Source of the DNA: an uncultured beta proteobacterium
GTDB taxonomy: Bacteria; Pseudomonadota; Gammaproteobacteria; Burkholderiales; Burkholderiaceae_C
Length of the DNA stretch: 55,604 bases
Direction: 5' to 3'
NCBI GenBank assembly: GCA_903905735.1
Contig: CAIVHU010000259.1
Span: 1-55,604, forward strand
The position numbers and the translations under genes are program-made. The notes under the pieces were generated by a model. It saw nothing but the letters and a program-made list of their open reading frames with translations, made no database searches and was not told the DNA's origin. How positions within the stretch are numbered: the first letter of the stretch is position 1; each line of letters starts with the position of its first letter. Positions 1 to 9,371 of this stretch are shown piece after piece.

Positions 1-32
1 GCCAGCTCACCAATCGAGCAGAGGTTTTCCAT
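1..32 (-). CDS. 5' end of an unidentified gene (partial)
   Basis: Only the first ten codons (MENLCSIGEL) lie in the window. The start is supported by an AGGAGA Shine-Dalgarno at 38-43, five bases before the ATG at 30-32. The S-I-G-E-L string resembles the beginning of MerR-type helix-turn-helix proteins, but ten residues cannot establish a family. The gene points away from the che locus and sits directly behind a perfect palindrome at 41-69, so it may be autoregulated. Confidence 0.5.
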   Translation of the reverse strand, partial: MENLCSIGEL

Positions 33-40
33 GCAAATCT

Positions 41-69
41 CCTAAACAGTTGAAATTCAACTGTTTAGG
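41..69. promoter_or_regulatory. perfect 29-nt palindrome overlapping a Shine-Dalgarno
   Basis: CCTAAACAGTTGAA at 41-54 is the exact reverse complement of 56-69, with a single A at 55 as centre. The left arm overlaps the AGGAGA ribosome-binding site (38-43) of the partial minus-strand gene. It could be an operator for a dimeric repressor, or an mRNA hairpin that partly hides the ribosome-binding site. No T-run follows it on either strand, so an intrinsic terminator is unlikely. Confidence 0.6.
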
Positions 70-185
70 GAAAATGAGCAGGTTTGAGCAGACCTGGCGG
101 TTACTGTGTCAAACCCCTGTTGCGTCATGGACGGCCACCCGCTTAAAGGCAATAATGTGTCAACTCTTGTTTACCGGATACCCTG

Positions 186-587
186 ATGACCCCGCACACC
201 CTTGAAGCATTGCCACCCTGTGTTCTGGTGGTCGATGACGACGCGTTTAGCCGTGAAGTGATGCAGGAGATGCTGGCCGCCGAAGGTGTCATTGACATTC
301 AGATGGCAGATAACGGTCGTAGCGCCTTGCGCGCCCTGGAGACCATGTCCACGCCCCCTGATTTGCTGATTTGTGATGTGTTCATGCCTGACATGGACGG
401 CATCGAGTTCATGTCCGAGCTGGCGCATCGCCAGTACGCGGGTGCCGTGGTGCTGGTGACCGGCGTGGACATTGAGACTCTGGCGCTGGCGCGCGACCTG
501 GCCAACGGGCAGGGTCTGCGGCTGCTAGGCTCGTTCACCAAACCCATGCGCCAGGATGACCTGGCGCAGATGCTGGCGCTGCGCTAA
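186..587 (+). CDS. stand-alone response regulator receiver (REC) protein
   Basis: This 133-residue protein is a single receiver domain. The acidic pocket is D17-D19, the phospho-acceptor is D64 in ICDVFMPDMDG, and the switch threonine (VTG) and lysine (FTKP) near the C-terminus are present. No output domain follows. Its sequence resembles receivers found at the N-terminus of EAL-type regulators more than CheY, but no EAL domain is fused or adjacent. It is convergent with cheB, its stop codon abutting the cheB stop without a spacer. Its partner kinase is unknown; CheA from the neighbouring locus is a reasonable guess. Confidence 0.85.
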   Translation: MTPHTLEALPPCVLVVDDDAFSREVMQEMLAAEGVIDIQMADNGRSALRALETMSTPPDLLICDVFMPDMDGIEFMSELAHRQYAGAVVLVTGVDIETLALARDLANGQGLRLLGSFTKPMRQDDLAQMLALR

Positions 588-1694
588 TCAGGCGCGTGAG
601 TCGAACTGCAGAATTGCCCGGGCGATGCTCTCCAGCGGCAGGATGTCATCCACCGCCATGAGTTTGATGGCTTCCTTGGGCATGCCAAACACCACGCAGG
701 TTTCTTCGTTTTGCGCAATGCAGCGCGCACCCAGGTCATGCATGGTCTTCATGCCACGCGCGCCGTCGTCACCCATGCCGGTCATGATGATGCCCAAAGC
801 ATCGCGCCCGGCGCATTCAGCGGCTGACTTGAACAGCACGTCCACCGACGGCTTGTGGCGGTTCACCGGCGGGCCGTCGAGCACCTTGACGTGATACTGG
901 CCGTTCATTTTTTGTAGCTGCATATGCCGACCGCCCGGCGCAATCAGCGCCACACCGCGCTCCAGCCGGTCGCCGTCTTTGGCTTCGCGCACGTTCATGG
1001 CGCAAATGCCGTTCAAGCGCTGGGCATACATGGCGGTGAATTTCTCAGGCATGTGCTGGGTGATGGCGATGCCGGGCGCGTCAGAGGGCAAACTCGTCAG
1101 CACCAACTCCAGCGCCTGCGTGCCGCCAGTTGAGCTGCCAATCACCACGGGTTTGTTCATGGCAAAGGCGTGCACGCCACTGAGTACCGGTGCCCGGATT
1201 TGTATGGTATTTTGGCAAAACCCCAAGTCCAGACCTGTAGCCCCCGTCTGTAAAGGGCGAGCAGCTATTGAAGGCGTAGCGCCGCGGGCGCGTGGTCGCG
1301 ATCTGGCGGCGGATTTCAGCGTCTGGATCATCTCGTGGCGCGAGTCATCCAGATGCTGCTTCAGGCCCAGCTTGGGCTTGGCCAGCACCGCCACGGCACC
1401 GGCGCTTAAGGCATCGAGCGCCACCTTGCTGCCCTCGGTGGACAGGGTTGAGCAGATCACCGTGGGGATGGGCGTGCCGGCCATGATCTGGCGCAGAAAG
1501 GTCAGGCCGTCCATGCCCGGCATTTCAATGTCCAGCAGCAGCACATCGGGTGGATTTTTGCGGATCGCAGCCATCGCCAACAGCGGGTTGGGCGCGCTGC
1601 CAATCAATTCCACCTCTGGGTTGCCCGCCAGCATATGCGCCAGCGCTTGCCGCACCACCGCCGAGTCATCCACCACAAACACTTTGACAACCAT
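588..1694 (-). CDS. cheB: CheB chemoreceptor methylesterase/glutamine deamidase
   Basis: CheB removes methyl groups from receptor glutamates when phosphorylated by CheA. The 368-residue protein has an N-terminal receiver (D9, D10, phospho-site D55 in LLLDIEMPGMDG; lysine in LAKPK) and a C-terminal esterase with catalytic S188 (GSSTGG), H214 (QHMPEKF) and D310 (GMGDDG). The linker at about residues 120-178 is long, and its DNA at 1235-1272 matches the palindromic repeat family described elsewhere (residues about 141-154), so part of the linker may be repeat-derived. It is the last gene of the minus-strand che locus, 30 bp after cheD. Confidence 0.96.
   Translation of the reverse strand: MVVKVFVVDDSAVVRQALAHMLAGNPEVELIGSAPNPLLAMAAIRKNPPDVLLLDIEMPGMDGLTFLRQIMAGTPIPTVICSTLSTEGSKVALDALSAGAVAVLAKPKLGLKQHLDDSRHEMIQTLKSAARSRPRARGATPSIAARPLQTGATGLDLGFCQNTIQIRAPVLSGVHAFAMNKPVVIGSSTGGTQALELVLTSLPSDAPGIAITQHMPEKFTAMYAQRLNGICAMNVREAKDGDRLERGVALIAPGGRHMQLQKMNGQYHVKVLDGPPVNRHKPSVDVLFKSAAECAGRDALGIIMTGMGDDGARGMKTMHDLGARCIAQNEETCVVFGMPKEAIKLMAVDDILPLESIARAILQFDSRA
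1235..1272 (-). repeat. palindromic repeat copy inside cheB
   Basis: The segment has the layout of the repeat family in this window: TGTAGCCC, a short spacer, AAAGGGC, then GAGCAGCTATTGAA. It lies in frame in the variable CheB linker between receiver and esterase. The nearest intact relative is the intergenic copy at 44827-44881. Confidence 0.55.
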
Positions 1695-1724
1695 CTTTCG
1701 TCCTCTTTTTGAATCAATGTTTTG

Positions 1725-2183
1725 TCATGCCTGCGAAACCGCTTCGACCACCGGCTCACCCGGGCCCACGGTCCAGACCAGTTTGCGGTAGGCACTGCCG
1801 CCCAGGTCTTCCTTGAGCACCGGAATTTTGTGATGTGCCAGGTAGCCCATGACCCAATCGACGTTGCTGGCACCCACATGGTGGTGGGTGAACAGATGGG
1901 GAAACATGTTGCCGCCACCCATCACATAGGCCTGGCAACTGCGCGGCGCAAACCCCACGCTGTACAGCAGGCGTATCATCTCGGCCATGGCCACGCTGCC
2001 GTAGGCGGCGTTGTCATGGTTGGCGGCGTTGGGGTGGCCCACATGCACGATGTGGCTCATCACCCCCACGGTGCGGCGCGGGTCGGTCAGGATCACGCTC
2101 ACGCATGAACCCAGCAGGGTTTTGAGCTGGTCACCCGCGTAGCCCAGGGCCACGTCGCCAGGCATCAGTTCAAAAGCAGCCAT
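1725..2183 (-). CDS. cheD: CheD chemoreceptor glutamine deamidase
   Basis: CheD deamidates selected glutamines of chemoreceptors, supplementing CheB. The 152-residue protein matches the family length and keeps catalytic C27 in LLGSCVSV and H44 in MSHIVH. The family usually has a slightly different surround (NHFMLP); here it reads SHIVHVGHP. It lies between cheR (20-bp gap) and cheB (30-bp gap), completing a cheR-cheD-cheB adaptation block. The Burkholderiales cheD gene is normally in this position, which supports the assignment. Confidence 0.95.
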   Translation of the reverse strand: MAAFELMPGDVALGYAGDQLKTLLGSCVSVILTDPRRTVGVMSHIVHVGHPNAANHDNAAYGSVAMAEMIRLLYSVGFAPRSCQAYVMGGGNMFPHLFTHHHVGASNVDWVMGYLAHHKIPVLKEDLGGSAYRKLVWTVGPGEPVVEAVSQA

Positions 2184-2203
2184 GGTGACTTTCGATGCTC
2201 AAC

Positions 2204-3022
2204 TCAGCCCACCTTGCGAAACGCACCGGGCTGCACGGTTTGCAGCGGGGTCTGGCAAGCGACACGCCCTTCGGCCGTGCCCAGAAAGAACAGGCCACCG
2301 GGTTTGAGCGTGGACAGTACCCGGTCCACCACCGCAATCTTGGTGGGAACGTCGAAGTAAATCAGCACGTTGCGCAGAAAAATCACGTCAAACGGGCCGA
2401 TGCCGTCCACCGGCTGGCACAAATTGAGGCGGCCAAACTGCACGCGCTCGCGAATTTTGTCCTGCAGCAGCACCTGGCCGGCAGATTCACCTTCGCCGCG
2501 CAGGCAGTAGCGGCGCAAGCGCTCCGGGCTGACCGCGCGTAGCCGGTCTTCGGGGTAAATGGCTTCCTTGGCACTGAGCAACACGCGGTGGCTGATGTCG
2601 GTGGCCAGGATCGACCAGTCCGGCCCGATACGCCCTTGCATCTGCAGGTCCGACAGCAGCATCGCGGTGCTGTAGGCCTCGTCGCCAAAACTGGAGGCCG
2701 CGCTCCAGATGGCAATCGGGCCCCTGCTTTTGCGGCTCGTCAACTCGGCTTCTAGCACCTCGTAGTGCTTGGGCTCGCGGAAAAAATAGGTCTCGTTGGT
2801 GGTCAGCATATCCACCGCCATCTGAAACTCGGCGGCCTGCGATTCGTCTTCCAGCATGTCGATGTAGTCGCCAAAGCTGGCCAGGCCCATGCGCTGGATG
2901 CGCGTGGCCAGGCGCGACTGGATCAGCGACTTCTTGGAATCGTTGAACGACAGCCCGGCCGCCTCAAACATGATCTGGCTGATGCGCTTGAAATCCCGGT
3001 CGCTGAAGGTGATGGTGGCCAA
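2204..3022 (-). CDS. cheR: CheR chemoreceptor methyltransferase
   Basis: CheR transfers methyl groups from S-adenosylmethionine to receptor glutamates. The 272-residue protein has the all-helical N-terminal domain with the NETYFFRE motif and a Rossmann methyltransferase domain. The SAM-binding motif is WSAASSFGDEAYS where most CheR proteins read WSAACSTGEEPYS, and the terminal GHSE motif reads GTAE, so this is a somewhat divergent member. IFLRNVLIYFD is well conserved. It is 11 bp downstream of a receptor ending in a possible CheR-tethering pentapeptide. Confidence 0.94.
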   Translation of the reverse strand: MATITFSDRDFKRISQIMFEAAGLSFNDSKKSLIQSRLATRIQRMGLASFGDYIDMLEDESQAAEFQMAVDMLTTNETYFFREPKHYEVLEAELTSRKSRGPIAIWSAASSFGDEAYSTAMLLSDLQMQGRIGPDWSILATDISHRVLLSAKEAIYPEDRLRAVSPERLRRYCLRGEGESAGQVLLQDKIRERVQFGRLNLCQPVDGIGPFDVIFLRNVLIYFDVPTKIAVVDRVLSTLKPGGLFFLGTAEGRVACQTPLQTVQPGAFRKVG

Positions 3023-3033
3023 GGAAGACTTTC

Positions 3034-5997
3034 TCAGTAAGGCTTGAAGTTGCCCGCATCACCCCGGCGCACCGGGGCTGCAATCAGCCATGCGTGAGTT
3101 GCAGGCTTGTTGCCCAGCGTCCGCGCGGCGGGTGCAAAACGGTCATGTACGGGTGCATCACTCTCGCCAGTGTTGAAAAAGGCGATGCTTTGCTGCAATT
3201 GCTCTGCCTGGCCGGACAACTCTTCGCTGGTGGCAGCGAGTTCTTCAGAGGCACTGGCGTTCTGCTGGGTGGCCTTGGACAGTTGACCCATTGCACCGCC
3301 AATCTGCACCACCGATTCACTTTGCTCGCTGCTGGCAGCAGCAATTTCCTGCACCAGCTCCGAAGTTTTCTGGATGCTGGGCACGATTTCATTGAGTAGC
3401 TTGCCTGCGCGTTCTGCAGTCGTCACGCTGCTACCGGCGAGTTCACCAATTTCCTTGGCGGCTTCCTGGCTGCGCTCGGCGAGTTTGCGCACCTCGGCGG
3501 CGACCACCGCAAATCCCTTGCCATGTTCGCCAGCGCGGGCAGCTTCAATGGCGGCATTCAGCGCCAGCAAATTTGTCTGGTAGGCAATGTCATCGACAAT
3601 GCCGATCTTTGCCGCTATCTGTTTCATAGCTACAACCGTTTGACTGACGGCGGCTCCGCCCTCGGAAGCCTCTTTGGTGGTTTTGGTGGCCATGCCATCG
3701 GTGACTTTGGCGTTGTCGCTGTTCTGGTTGATGGAGGCCGACATGACATCAACCGATGCCGTGGTTTCCTCGACGCTGGCCGCTTGTTCGCTGGCGGCCT
3801 GGCTCAAAGACTGGGCAGTCGCTGAGACCTGGTTGGCCGCCCCAGTCAGTGCGTCGGCAGCGCCCCGCACTTCTTCAATCACGCGGGTCAGGTTTTCATT
3901 GGAGCTGTTGACGCTGTCTTTGACTTTGCCAAACAAGCCCTGGTAATCGCGGGTGATGCGCTGGGTCAGGTCGCCCTCAGACACCGCCTGCAATACCCTC
4001 GCCACATCCTGAAGACCCTGTTCGCTGGTTTGGACAAGCTGGTTCATACCCGCAAAAATTTTGCCAAAGAAACCTGTTTTACCTTCCAGGTTCAGGCGGC
4101 TACTGAAGTCACCATGGGTGGCCGCGCTGACCATGTTGTCAAGCTCCAGCTCCGAGGCAATTTCATCAGTGCGGTCCAGCCACTGGGTGATGCGGCCAAT
4201 GGGGGTTCCATGGCCGTCGGTCACCGGGCGCGCCAGCAAGCGCAATTTGCGGCCCTGGATTTCCATGTCCACGGTGTCGCCTGAGCGCACGGCCTGGTCA
4301 AACCGGCTGGCATCCTGCGGGTCTTTGAACAGGGTGCTGAGCTTGTTGCCGTAGAACTTGTCAGCGTCAAAGCCGGCTCCACCAATCAGTTTGAGCAATT
4401 CTTTGGCAGGCGGCGTGGCATGCACCAGCAGCGCCTGCGCGTTGGACACCGTCACACACACCGGCAAGCTGTCCAGCGACAAACGGATCCGCTCATTGAA
4501 GGTGGCCGCGAAGGCAGCATCCTTCATGGCCGCCTGAACCTTGTCCATGGCCTCGGATACACGGGCTTTCTGCCCTGGTAGGCGGTCCATGGCCACGTCC
4601 AGGCGGCCTTCGGTGTAGGCGGTCACCACTTCCACCACCTTCATCTTCACCGCAATATGTGATTGCACCAGTTGGTTGATGGATTCAGCCATGGCCGCAT
4701 AGGCACCGGGCAGCCCTTGGGTGTTCATCCGGAAGTTCAGCATGCCAGCGTCGTGCTGGCGCGCCAGTTCGTCCTGCGCGGCCTGAAACTGAGCCAGAAC
4801 GCCCTGCATGGCGATCAGCGACTTGAGCACCTGAGCAGGTTCGTCACGCCCAAAGGGCTTGGCCTGGATGTCGCTGAGGTCGCCACCAGCGATTTTTTGC
4901 AGATGCCCATTGACCAAGGCCAGGCCACGACTGGTGACCAGAAAAAAACTGTAAAACAGGTAGGCTGTCAGCAGCAGCACAAAAGCGCCCACGCCAGCGG
5001 AGATAAACAGGCGCTTTTGCATGCTGTCAAAACGGATGGTCAGAAGCTCGTCGAGGGCAGGCAACCCCTTGTCATAAAAAGACTGAAGGCGCAGCACTGC
5101 CGCTTCACCTTTGCCGAAATATTGCTGCGGCGTGAGGGCCTTCTGGCTGATCAAGACCTGTGGGTCGCTGGCTACACCCAAAAACGCGGCGACGTCGTCC
5201 CAGACTGCCATGTCCAACTTGGCTTTCAAGCCTTCATTGGCGGCAAATGAGCGCTGAAGATAAGAGCGCGACTGCTCCACGCCAACGGCCAGGCCTGCCG
5301 CCCAGACCGCATAGCGCTTTTCCTCGGCCACAGACAGCTCTGACCGAGCCAGTGCATAGGTGCCCCAACCCCAAATTTGGCCCAGGTTTTCAGCCAGGCC
5401 TGGCATGGTTAAGGCCATGGTATTGACCATGTAAAAACTATCGATATCCGGGTCAAGCACCAGGTTGGAGTTGTCGCCAATCAGCACCAGCAAGCTGTTA
5501 ATAGACGCAGACACCGGCCCAAACACCGTCCGTCCGTCTTTGTCCGCCCCGTTGGCAGACTGAGTCGTCGCTGACCAGGCCGCCTTGAGTTTTTCAAACT
5601 CGCCCTTGAGTTTCAACGCGTCCGCAGAATCCACGATGTACTTGTCAAAGTCGCTGATGGCCTGATCAGTTTGAGCGCGCGCTGCCAGGTATTTGCTCTG
5701 GCCGTCAAACCCGCCCAACGTTGCCCGTGTGGCGTTGCGCGCCTGCAGCACACCGGTATAAACCGGAATGAATCGCCGCATGGCGACCACGCCAGCACGC
5801 TCTTGCGCGGTGAAATTCATCTGTTCGTTTTGATTGCTGGCAAAAAAGTACCCGAACAGCAGGGTCGGCAACAGGAACAACACACAGATCAGCAGCGCCT
5901 TGCCGCCAAACTGCATATTGCCCATCAATCGCATACCTGGGGCAAACAATCCGCTAGGATGACTGGATTTAGGGCTTGGAGTTGTTGTCTGGGTCAT
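3034..5997 (-). CDS. transmembrane methyl-accepting chemotaxis protein (987 aa)
   Basis: The receptor has TM1 at about residues 34-53, a large helical periplasmic region (54-330, including [12 protein letters not shown]) and TM2 at about 331-353. A cytoplasmic HAMP, a degenerate PAS-like segment (about 500-610), a second HAMP-like stretch and the MCP signalling hairpin ([20 protein letters not shown]) follow. The protein ends in NFKPY, fitting the x-aromatic-x-x-aromatic pattern of CheR/CheB-tethering pentapeptides such as NWETF. The signalling half is almost identical to that of the next receptor gene upstream. The ligand cannot be inferred. Confidence 0.93.
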   Translation of the reverse strand: MTQTTTPSPKSSHPSGLFAPGMRLMGNMQFGGKALLICVLFLLPTLLFGYFFASNQNEQMNFTAQERAGVVAMRRFIPVYTGVLQARNATRATLGGFDGQSKYLAARAQTDQAISDFDKYIVDSADALKLKGEFEKLKAAWSATTQSANGADKDGRTVFGPVSASINSLLVLIGDNSNLVLDPDIDSFYMVNTMALTMPGLAENLGQIWGWGTYALARSELSVAEEKRYAVWAAGLAVGVEQSRSYLQRSFAANEGLKAKLDMAVWDDVAAFLGVASDPQVLISQKALTPQQYFGKGEAAVLRLQSFYDKGLPALDELLTIRFDSMQKRLFISAGVGAFVLLLTAYLFYSFFLVTSRGLALVNGHLQKIAGGDLSDIQAKPFGRDEPAQVLKSLIAMQGVLAQFQAAQDELARQHDAGMLNFRMNTQGLPGAYAAMAESINQLVQSHIAVKMKVVEVVTAYTEGRLDVAMDRLPGQKARVSEAMDKVQAAMKDAAFAATFNERIRLSLDSLPVCVTVSNAQALLVHATPPAKELLKLIGGAGFDADKFYGNKLSTLFKDPQDASRFDQAVRSGDTVDMEIQGRKLRLLARPVTDGHGTPIGRITQWLDRTDEIASELELDNMVSAATHGDFSSRLNLEGKTGFFGKIFAGMNQLVQTSEQGLQDVARVLQAVSEGDLTQRITRDYQGLFGKVKDSVNSSNENLTRVIEEVRGAADALTGAANQVSATAQSLSQAASEQAASVEETTASVDVMSASINQNSDNAKVTDGMATKTTKEASEGGAAVSQTVVAMKQIAAKIGIVDDIAYQTNLLALNAAIEAARAGEHGKGFAVVAAEVRKLAERSQEAAKEIGELAGSSVTTAERAGKLLNEIVPSIQKTSELVQEIAAASSEQSESVVQIGGAMGQLSKATQQNASASEELAATSEELSGQAEQLQQSIAFFNTGESDAPVHDRFAPAARTLGNKPATHAWLIAAPVRRGDAGNFKPY

Positions 5998-6038
5998 GTG
6001 ACGCCGCCATTCTTTAAAGTAATCTCTGATTCAAAAAC

Positions 6039-8291
6039 TCAATAAGGCTTGAAATTGCCACCCGATCGACCCGGCGAGGCAAGTTTGGGGGCGCTGGCAC
6101 GGCCCGGTAGGCCTCTGCGCTCATGGGCAGGCGATTCATGTCGGCTCCGCAACACGGGCGTTTCATCTCCCAGGTTGAAAAATGCCACTGACTGCTGCAA
6201 TTGCTCTGCCTGCCCTGAAAGCTCTTCACTGGTAGCGGCCAACTCTTCACTGGCGCTGGCGTTTTGCTGCGTAGCCTTGGACAGTTGCCCCATGGCCCCG
6301 CCGATTTGCGTCACCGATTCGCTTTGCTCGCTGCTGGCTGCCGCTATCTCCTGCACCAACTCACTGGTCTTCTGGATGCTGGGCACGATTTCATCGAGCA
6401 GTTTGCCTGCACGCTCGGCCGTGGTCACGCTGTTGCCAGCGAGTTCGCCAATTTCCTTGGCCGCCTCCTGGCTGCGCTCTGCCAGTTTTCGCACCTCGGC
6501 GGCCACCACGGCAAATCCCTTGCCGTGTTCACCGGCACGGGCGGCTTCGATGGCAGCGTTCAAGGCCAGCAGGTTCGTCTGGTAGGCGATGTCGTCCACA
6601 ATGCCGATCTTAGCGGCTATCTTTTTCATAGCTACTACCGTTTGACTGACGGCGGCTCCGCCCTCGGAAGCCTCTTTGGTGGTCTTGGTCGCCATGCCGT
6701 CGGTGACGCGGGCGTTGTCGCTGTTTTGCGTGATGGAGGCACTCATCACGTCGATCTGGCTGGTGGTTTCTTCCACGCTGGCCGCTTGCTCACTGGCCGC
6801 CTGGCTCAGGCTTTGGGCCGTCGCACTGACTTGATTGGCCGCGCCAGTCAGGGCATCGGCCGCGCCGCGCACCTCACCGATGACCCGGGCAAGGTTCTCG
6901 CTGGAGGTGTTGACGCTGTCCTTGACCTTGCCAAACAGGCCTTGATAGTCGCGCGTGATGCGCTGGGTCAAATCGCCTTCGGCCACCGCAGTCAGCGCGC
7001 GCGCCACATCACTCAAGCCCTGTTCGCAGGTGTCGAGCAAGGTATTCATGCCCTCAGAGATTTTGCGCAAAAAGCCGGTCTTGCTGTTCAAGTCGAGCCG
7101 ACCGCCGAATTCACCTTGCGTTGCCGCCATCACCATATTGTCTATGCCAAACTCTGCGGCAACTTCGTCGGTGCGGTCCAGCCAATGGGTGATACGTCCG
7201 ACAGTTTCACCATAGCTGTCCAACACCGGCTGAGCTCGCAGTCGAAGTTTGCGGCCCTGGATGTCCATGTCTATCACTTCGCCGGAAATCACTGCATGGC
7301 TAAGGCGCGCTGCATCGTCGGGGTTCTTGAACAGGCTGGTGAGTTTGTTGCCGTAAAACTTGTCAATATCAAAGCCCGGCCCGGCAAACAGCTTGAGCAG
7401 GTCAACAGCCTGAGGCGTCGCTCGCATCAATTCCCCATTGACATCAGACACCGTCACCGCAACCGGCAGGTTTTCCATCGCAAACTTGACTCGCTGTTCC
7501 GCAGTGACATCGGTAGCGATTTTCACCACCTTCATCACCCGTCCCATTTCGTCGATCACCGGGCTATAGACGGCCTGTAACCAGACTGCCTTGCCGCCTT
7601 TGCCGACACGCTTGTAAATTGATTTCTGTGTTTTGCCGGCTTTCAGATCGGCCCAAAATTGCTGATAGGCCGCACCAGCCGCCTCGCCAGGATCGACAAA
7701 CAGGCGGTGATGCTGACCGACAGCTTCAGCGCGGCTGTACCCCATGAACTTCAGAAAATTGTCATTGGCCTGCAACACATGCCCGCCCAGGTCAAACTCG
7801 ATCATGCCGTACGAACTGTCAATGGCTCCCAGCAGGGCGCGGGCAGCTTGACGTTCGGTTTCCATGACGGTGATGTCGTAGCGAACGCCCAAGTACTTCA
7901 TGGGTTTGCCGTTGTCACCAAGGATGGGGGCAATGACCGCATCAACGTAATACGGCTCGCCGTCTTTAGCGCGGTTTTTGATCACACCACGGAACATTTC
8001 GCCCCGCCCAATGGTCGCCCACATCTGCTTGAAGGTCTCCTTGGGCATGTCGGGGTGACGCGTTGTGCTGTGCGGGTGGCCGATCAGCTCGCTTTGGCTG
8101 TACTTAGACACCTCCATGAACTTGTCATTGATGCTGATAATGTCGCCCTTTTTGTCCGACTCCGACACGATGGAAGTCATGTTCATGATGTCGGTGCGCA
8201 CCTTGAGCTCGTCTTCAAGGGTGACCAAACGATAGTTAATTTCGTCACCATTGAACAGGCGCTCAAAAAAGGAATATTGCTTGCGGCTCAT
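6039..8291 (-). CDS. soluble multi-PAS chemoreceptor (750 aa)
   Basis: There is no transmembrane segment. The N-terminus holds an Aer-like PAS domain (about residues 35-145, with [14 protein letters not shown]), a second PAS (about 150-265, ending VVKIATDVT) and a third PAS-like unit (about 270-380) shared with the 987-residue receptor. HAMP-like segments and a full MCP signalling domain follow. The tail is again NFKPY. Aer-like PAS folds often bind FAD and sense redox state, but the canonical YWV tryptophan is replaced here by YYV, so cofactor binding is uncertain. The gene lies between cheV and the 987-residue receptor. Confidence 0.92.
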   Translation of the reverse strand: MSRKQYSFFERLFNGDEINYRLVTLEDELKVRTDIMNMTSIVSESDKKGDIISINDKFMEVSKYSQSELIGHPHSTTRHPDMPKETFKQMWATIGRGEMFRGVIKNRAKDGEPYYVDAVIAPILGDNGKPMKYLGVRYDITVMETERQAARALLGAIDSSYGMIEFDLGGHVLQANDNFLKFMGYSRAEAVGQHHRLFVDPGEAAGAAYQQFWADLKAGKTQKSIYKRVGKGGKAVWLQAVYSPVIDEMGRVMKVVKIATDVTAEQRVKFAMENLPVAVTVSDVNGELMRATPQAVDLLKLFAGPGFDIDKFYGNKLTSLFKNPDDAARLSHAVISGEVIDMDIQGRKLRLRAQPVLDSYGETVGRITHWLDRTDEVAAEFGIDNMVMAATQGEFGGRLDLNSKTGFLRKISEGMNTLLDTCEQGLSDVARALTAVAEGDLTQRITRDYQGLFGKVKDSVNTSSENLARVIGEVRGAADALTGAANQVSATAQSLSQAASEQAASVEETTSQIDVMSASITQNSDNARVTDGMATKTTKEASEGGAAVSQTVVAMKKIAAKIGIVDDIAYQTNLLALNAAIEAARAGEHGKGFAVVAAEVRKLAERSQEAAKEIGELAGNSVTTAERAGKLLDEIVPSIQKTSELVQEIAAASSEQSESVTQIGGAMGQLSKATQQNASASEELAATSEELSGQAEQLQQSVAFFNLGDETPVLRSRHESPAHERRGLPGRASAPKLASPGRSGGNFKPY

Positions 8292-8354
8292 GAATGTCTC
8301 CTACTGCTAAAAATGAATGTTGGTTTGAGCAATGGGTGCTGAAATGGGGGGGCG

Positions 8355-9308
8355 TCAGGCCAGGACTTTGCGCAGTGTTGCAGCAAGTTCGCGAGGCGAA
8401 AATTTGCCGACATAGCCGTCTGCCCCGACACCCTTGACGTGGTTTTCATTGGTGGTGCCGGTCAGCGACGAGTGAATCACCACCGGAATGCCGTGAAAAC
8501 GCGCGTCCTGCTTGATCAGGCGTGTCAGGGTAAAGCCGTCCATCTCGGGCATTTCGAGGTCGGTGAGCATGACGGCGATCTTGTCCTTGACCCGGGAGCC
8601 GTCGGCCTTGCATTGGTCGGCCAGCGCCAGCAGGTAGTTCCAGGCTTCCTGGCCGGTTTTGGTCATGATGAAGTCCACGCCCATGGCCTTGAGGCCGAGT
8701 TCGATGACCGAACGTGCCACATGTGAGTCATCAGCCACCAGCACCTTGGTGCCCGGCGGCAGCGTGAGCTCCGGCCCCACCACCTCGCGGTTGATTTCTT
8801 CCTTGGTCACCGGGGTCACGTCGCGCAGCACCTGCTCCACGTCCAGCACCTGGGCCAGTCGGGTATCAGGGTTGCCGGGGTCCAGCCGGGCAATGCCGGT
8901 CACCAGCGCACCGGCGTGCGTACCTTCAGAAGGCAGGACCTGATCCCAGTCGAGCCGGACAATCTCGCGGACATCTTCCACCGCAAAGGCCTGTACCGTG
9001 CGGGCAAATTCGGTCACCATCAGGATGGTGTGGCCGTTTTTAGGCTTGCAGCCCACCACCGCCGACAGGTCAATCACCGGAATGATCTGTCCGCGGATAT
9101 TGGCCACACCCATCATGTGTTGGTGCGCGTTGGCCAGTTCGGTGATCTTGGGCATGACCAGTACTTCGCGCACCTTGAACACGTTGATGCCAAACAGCTC
9201 ACGTTCACCACTATGGGGTCCCTCGCCCAGGCGAAATAGCAACAGTTCAAATTTGTTGTTGTGGGTCAGCCGGGTTCGCTCTTCGATTTCTTTGTCGTGG
9301 CTGTTCAT
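8355..9308 (-). CDS. cheV: CheV, CheW-receiver fusion scaffold (copy 1)
   Basis: CheV couples receptors to CheA and can be phosphorylated. The 317-residue protein has an N-terminal CheW domain (FGINVFKVREVL, GVANIRGQIIPVIDL) and a C-terminal receiver from about residue 188 (VLVADDSHVARS, phospho-Asp in MLTDLEMPEMDGF, lysine in GKFSPRE). It resembles the second copy at 44951-45901 along its whole length. The position between two receptor genes in the che locus suggests it serves the PAS-type receptors. The start ATG at 9306-9308 gives the usual family length. Confidence 0.95.
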   Translation of the reverse strand: MNSHDKEIEERTRLTHNNKFELLLFRLGEGPHSGERELFGINVFKVREVLVMPKITELANAHQHMMGVANIRGQIIPVIDLSAVVGCKPKNGHTILMVTEFARTVQAFAVEDVREIVRLDWDQVLPSEGTHAGALVTGIARLDPGNPDTRLAQVLDVEQVLRDVTPVTKEEINREVVGPELTLPPGTKVLVADDSHVARSVIELGLKAMGVDFIMTKTGQEAWNYLLALADQCKADGSRVKDKIAVMLTDLEMPEMDGFTLTRLIKQDARFHGIPVVIHSSLTGTTNENHVKGVGADGYVGKFSPRELAATLRKVLA

Positions 9309-9371
9309 GGTGTCATCCGCCGATCTGGTAAGTAGAGCCCTGTGTTGGGAAAAAATTTGGCAGCTTGGACA

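Noticed and set aside
41..69. FNR/CRP-type site in the left palindrome
   Set aside because: The inner TTGA...TCAA arms are only three bases apart, which does not fit the spacing of FNR or CRP sites.
3600..3670. Repeat-like CATAGCTAC and inverted CCG/CGG bases in the receptor genes (also near 6625 and 10315)
   Set aside because: They encode the conserved SQTVVAMK segment of the signalling domain at family-typical length, and the match to the repeat is weak; shared ancestry of the three receptors explains their similarity.
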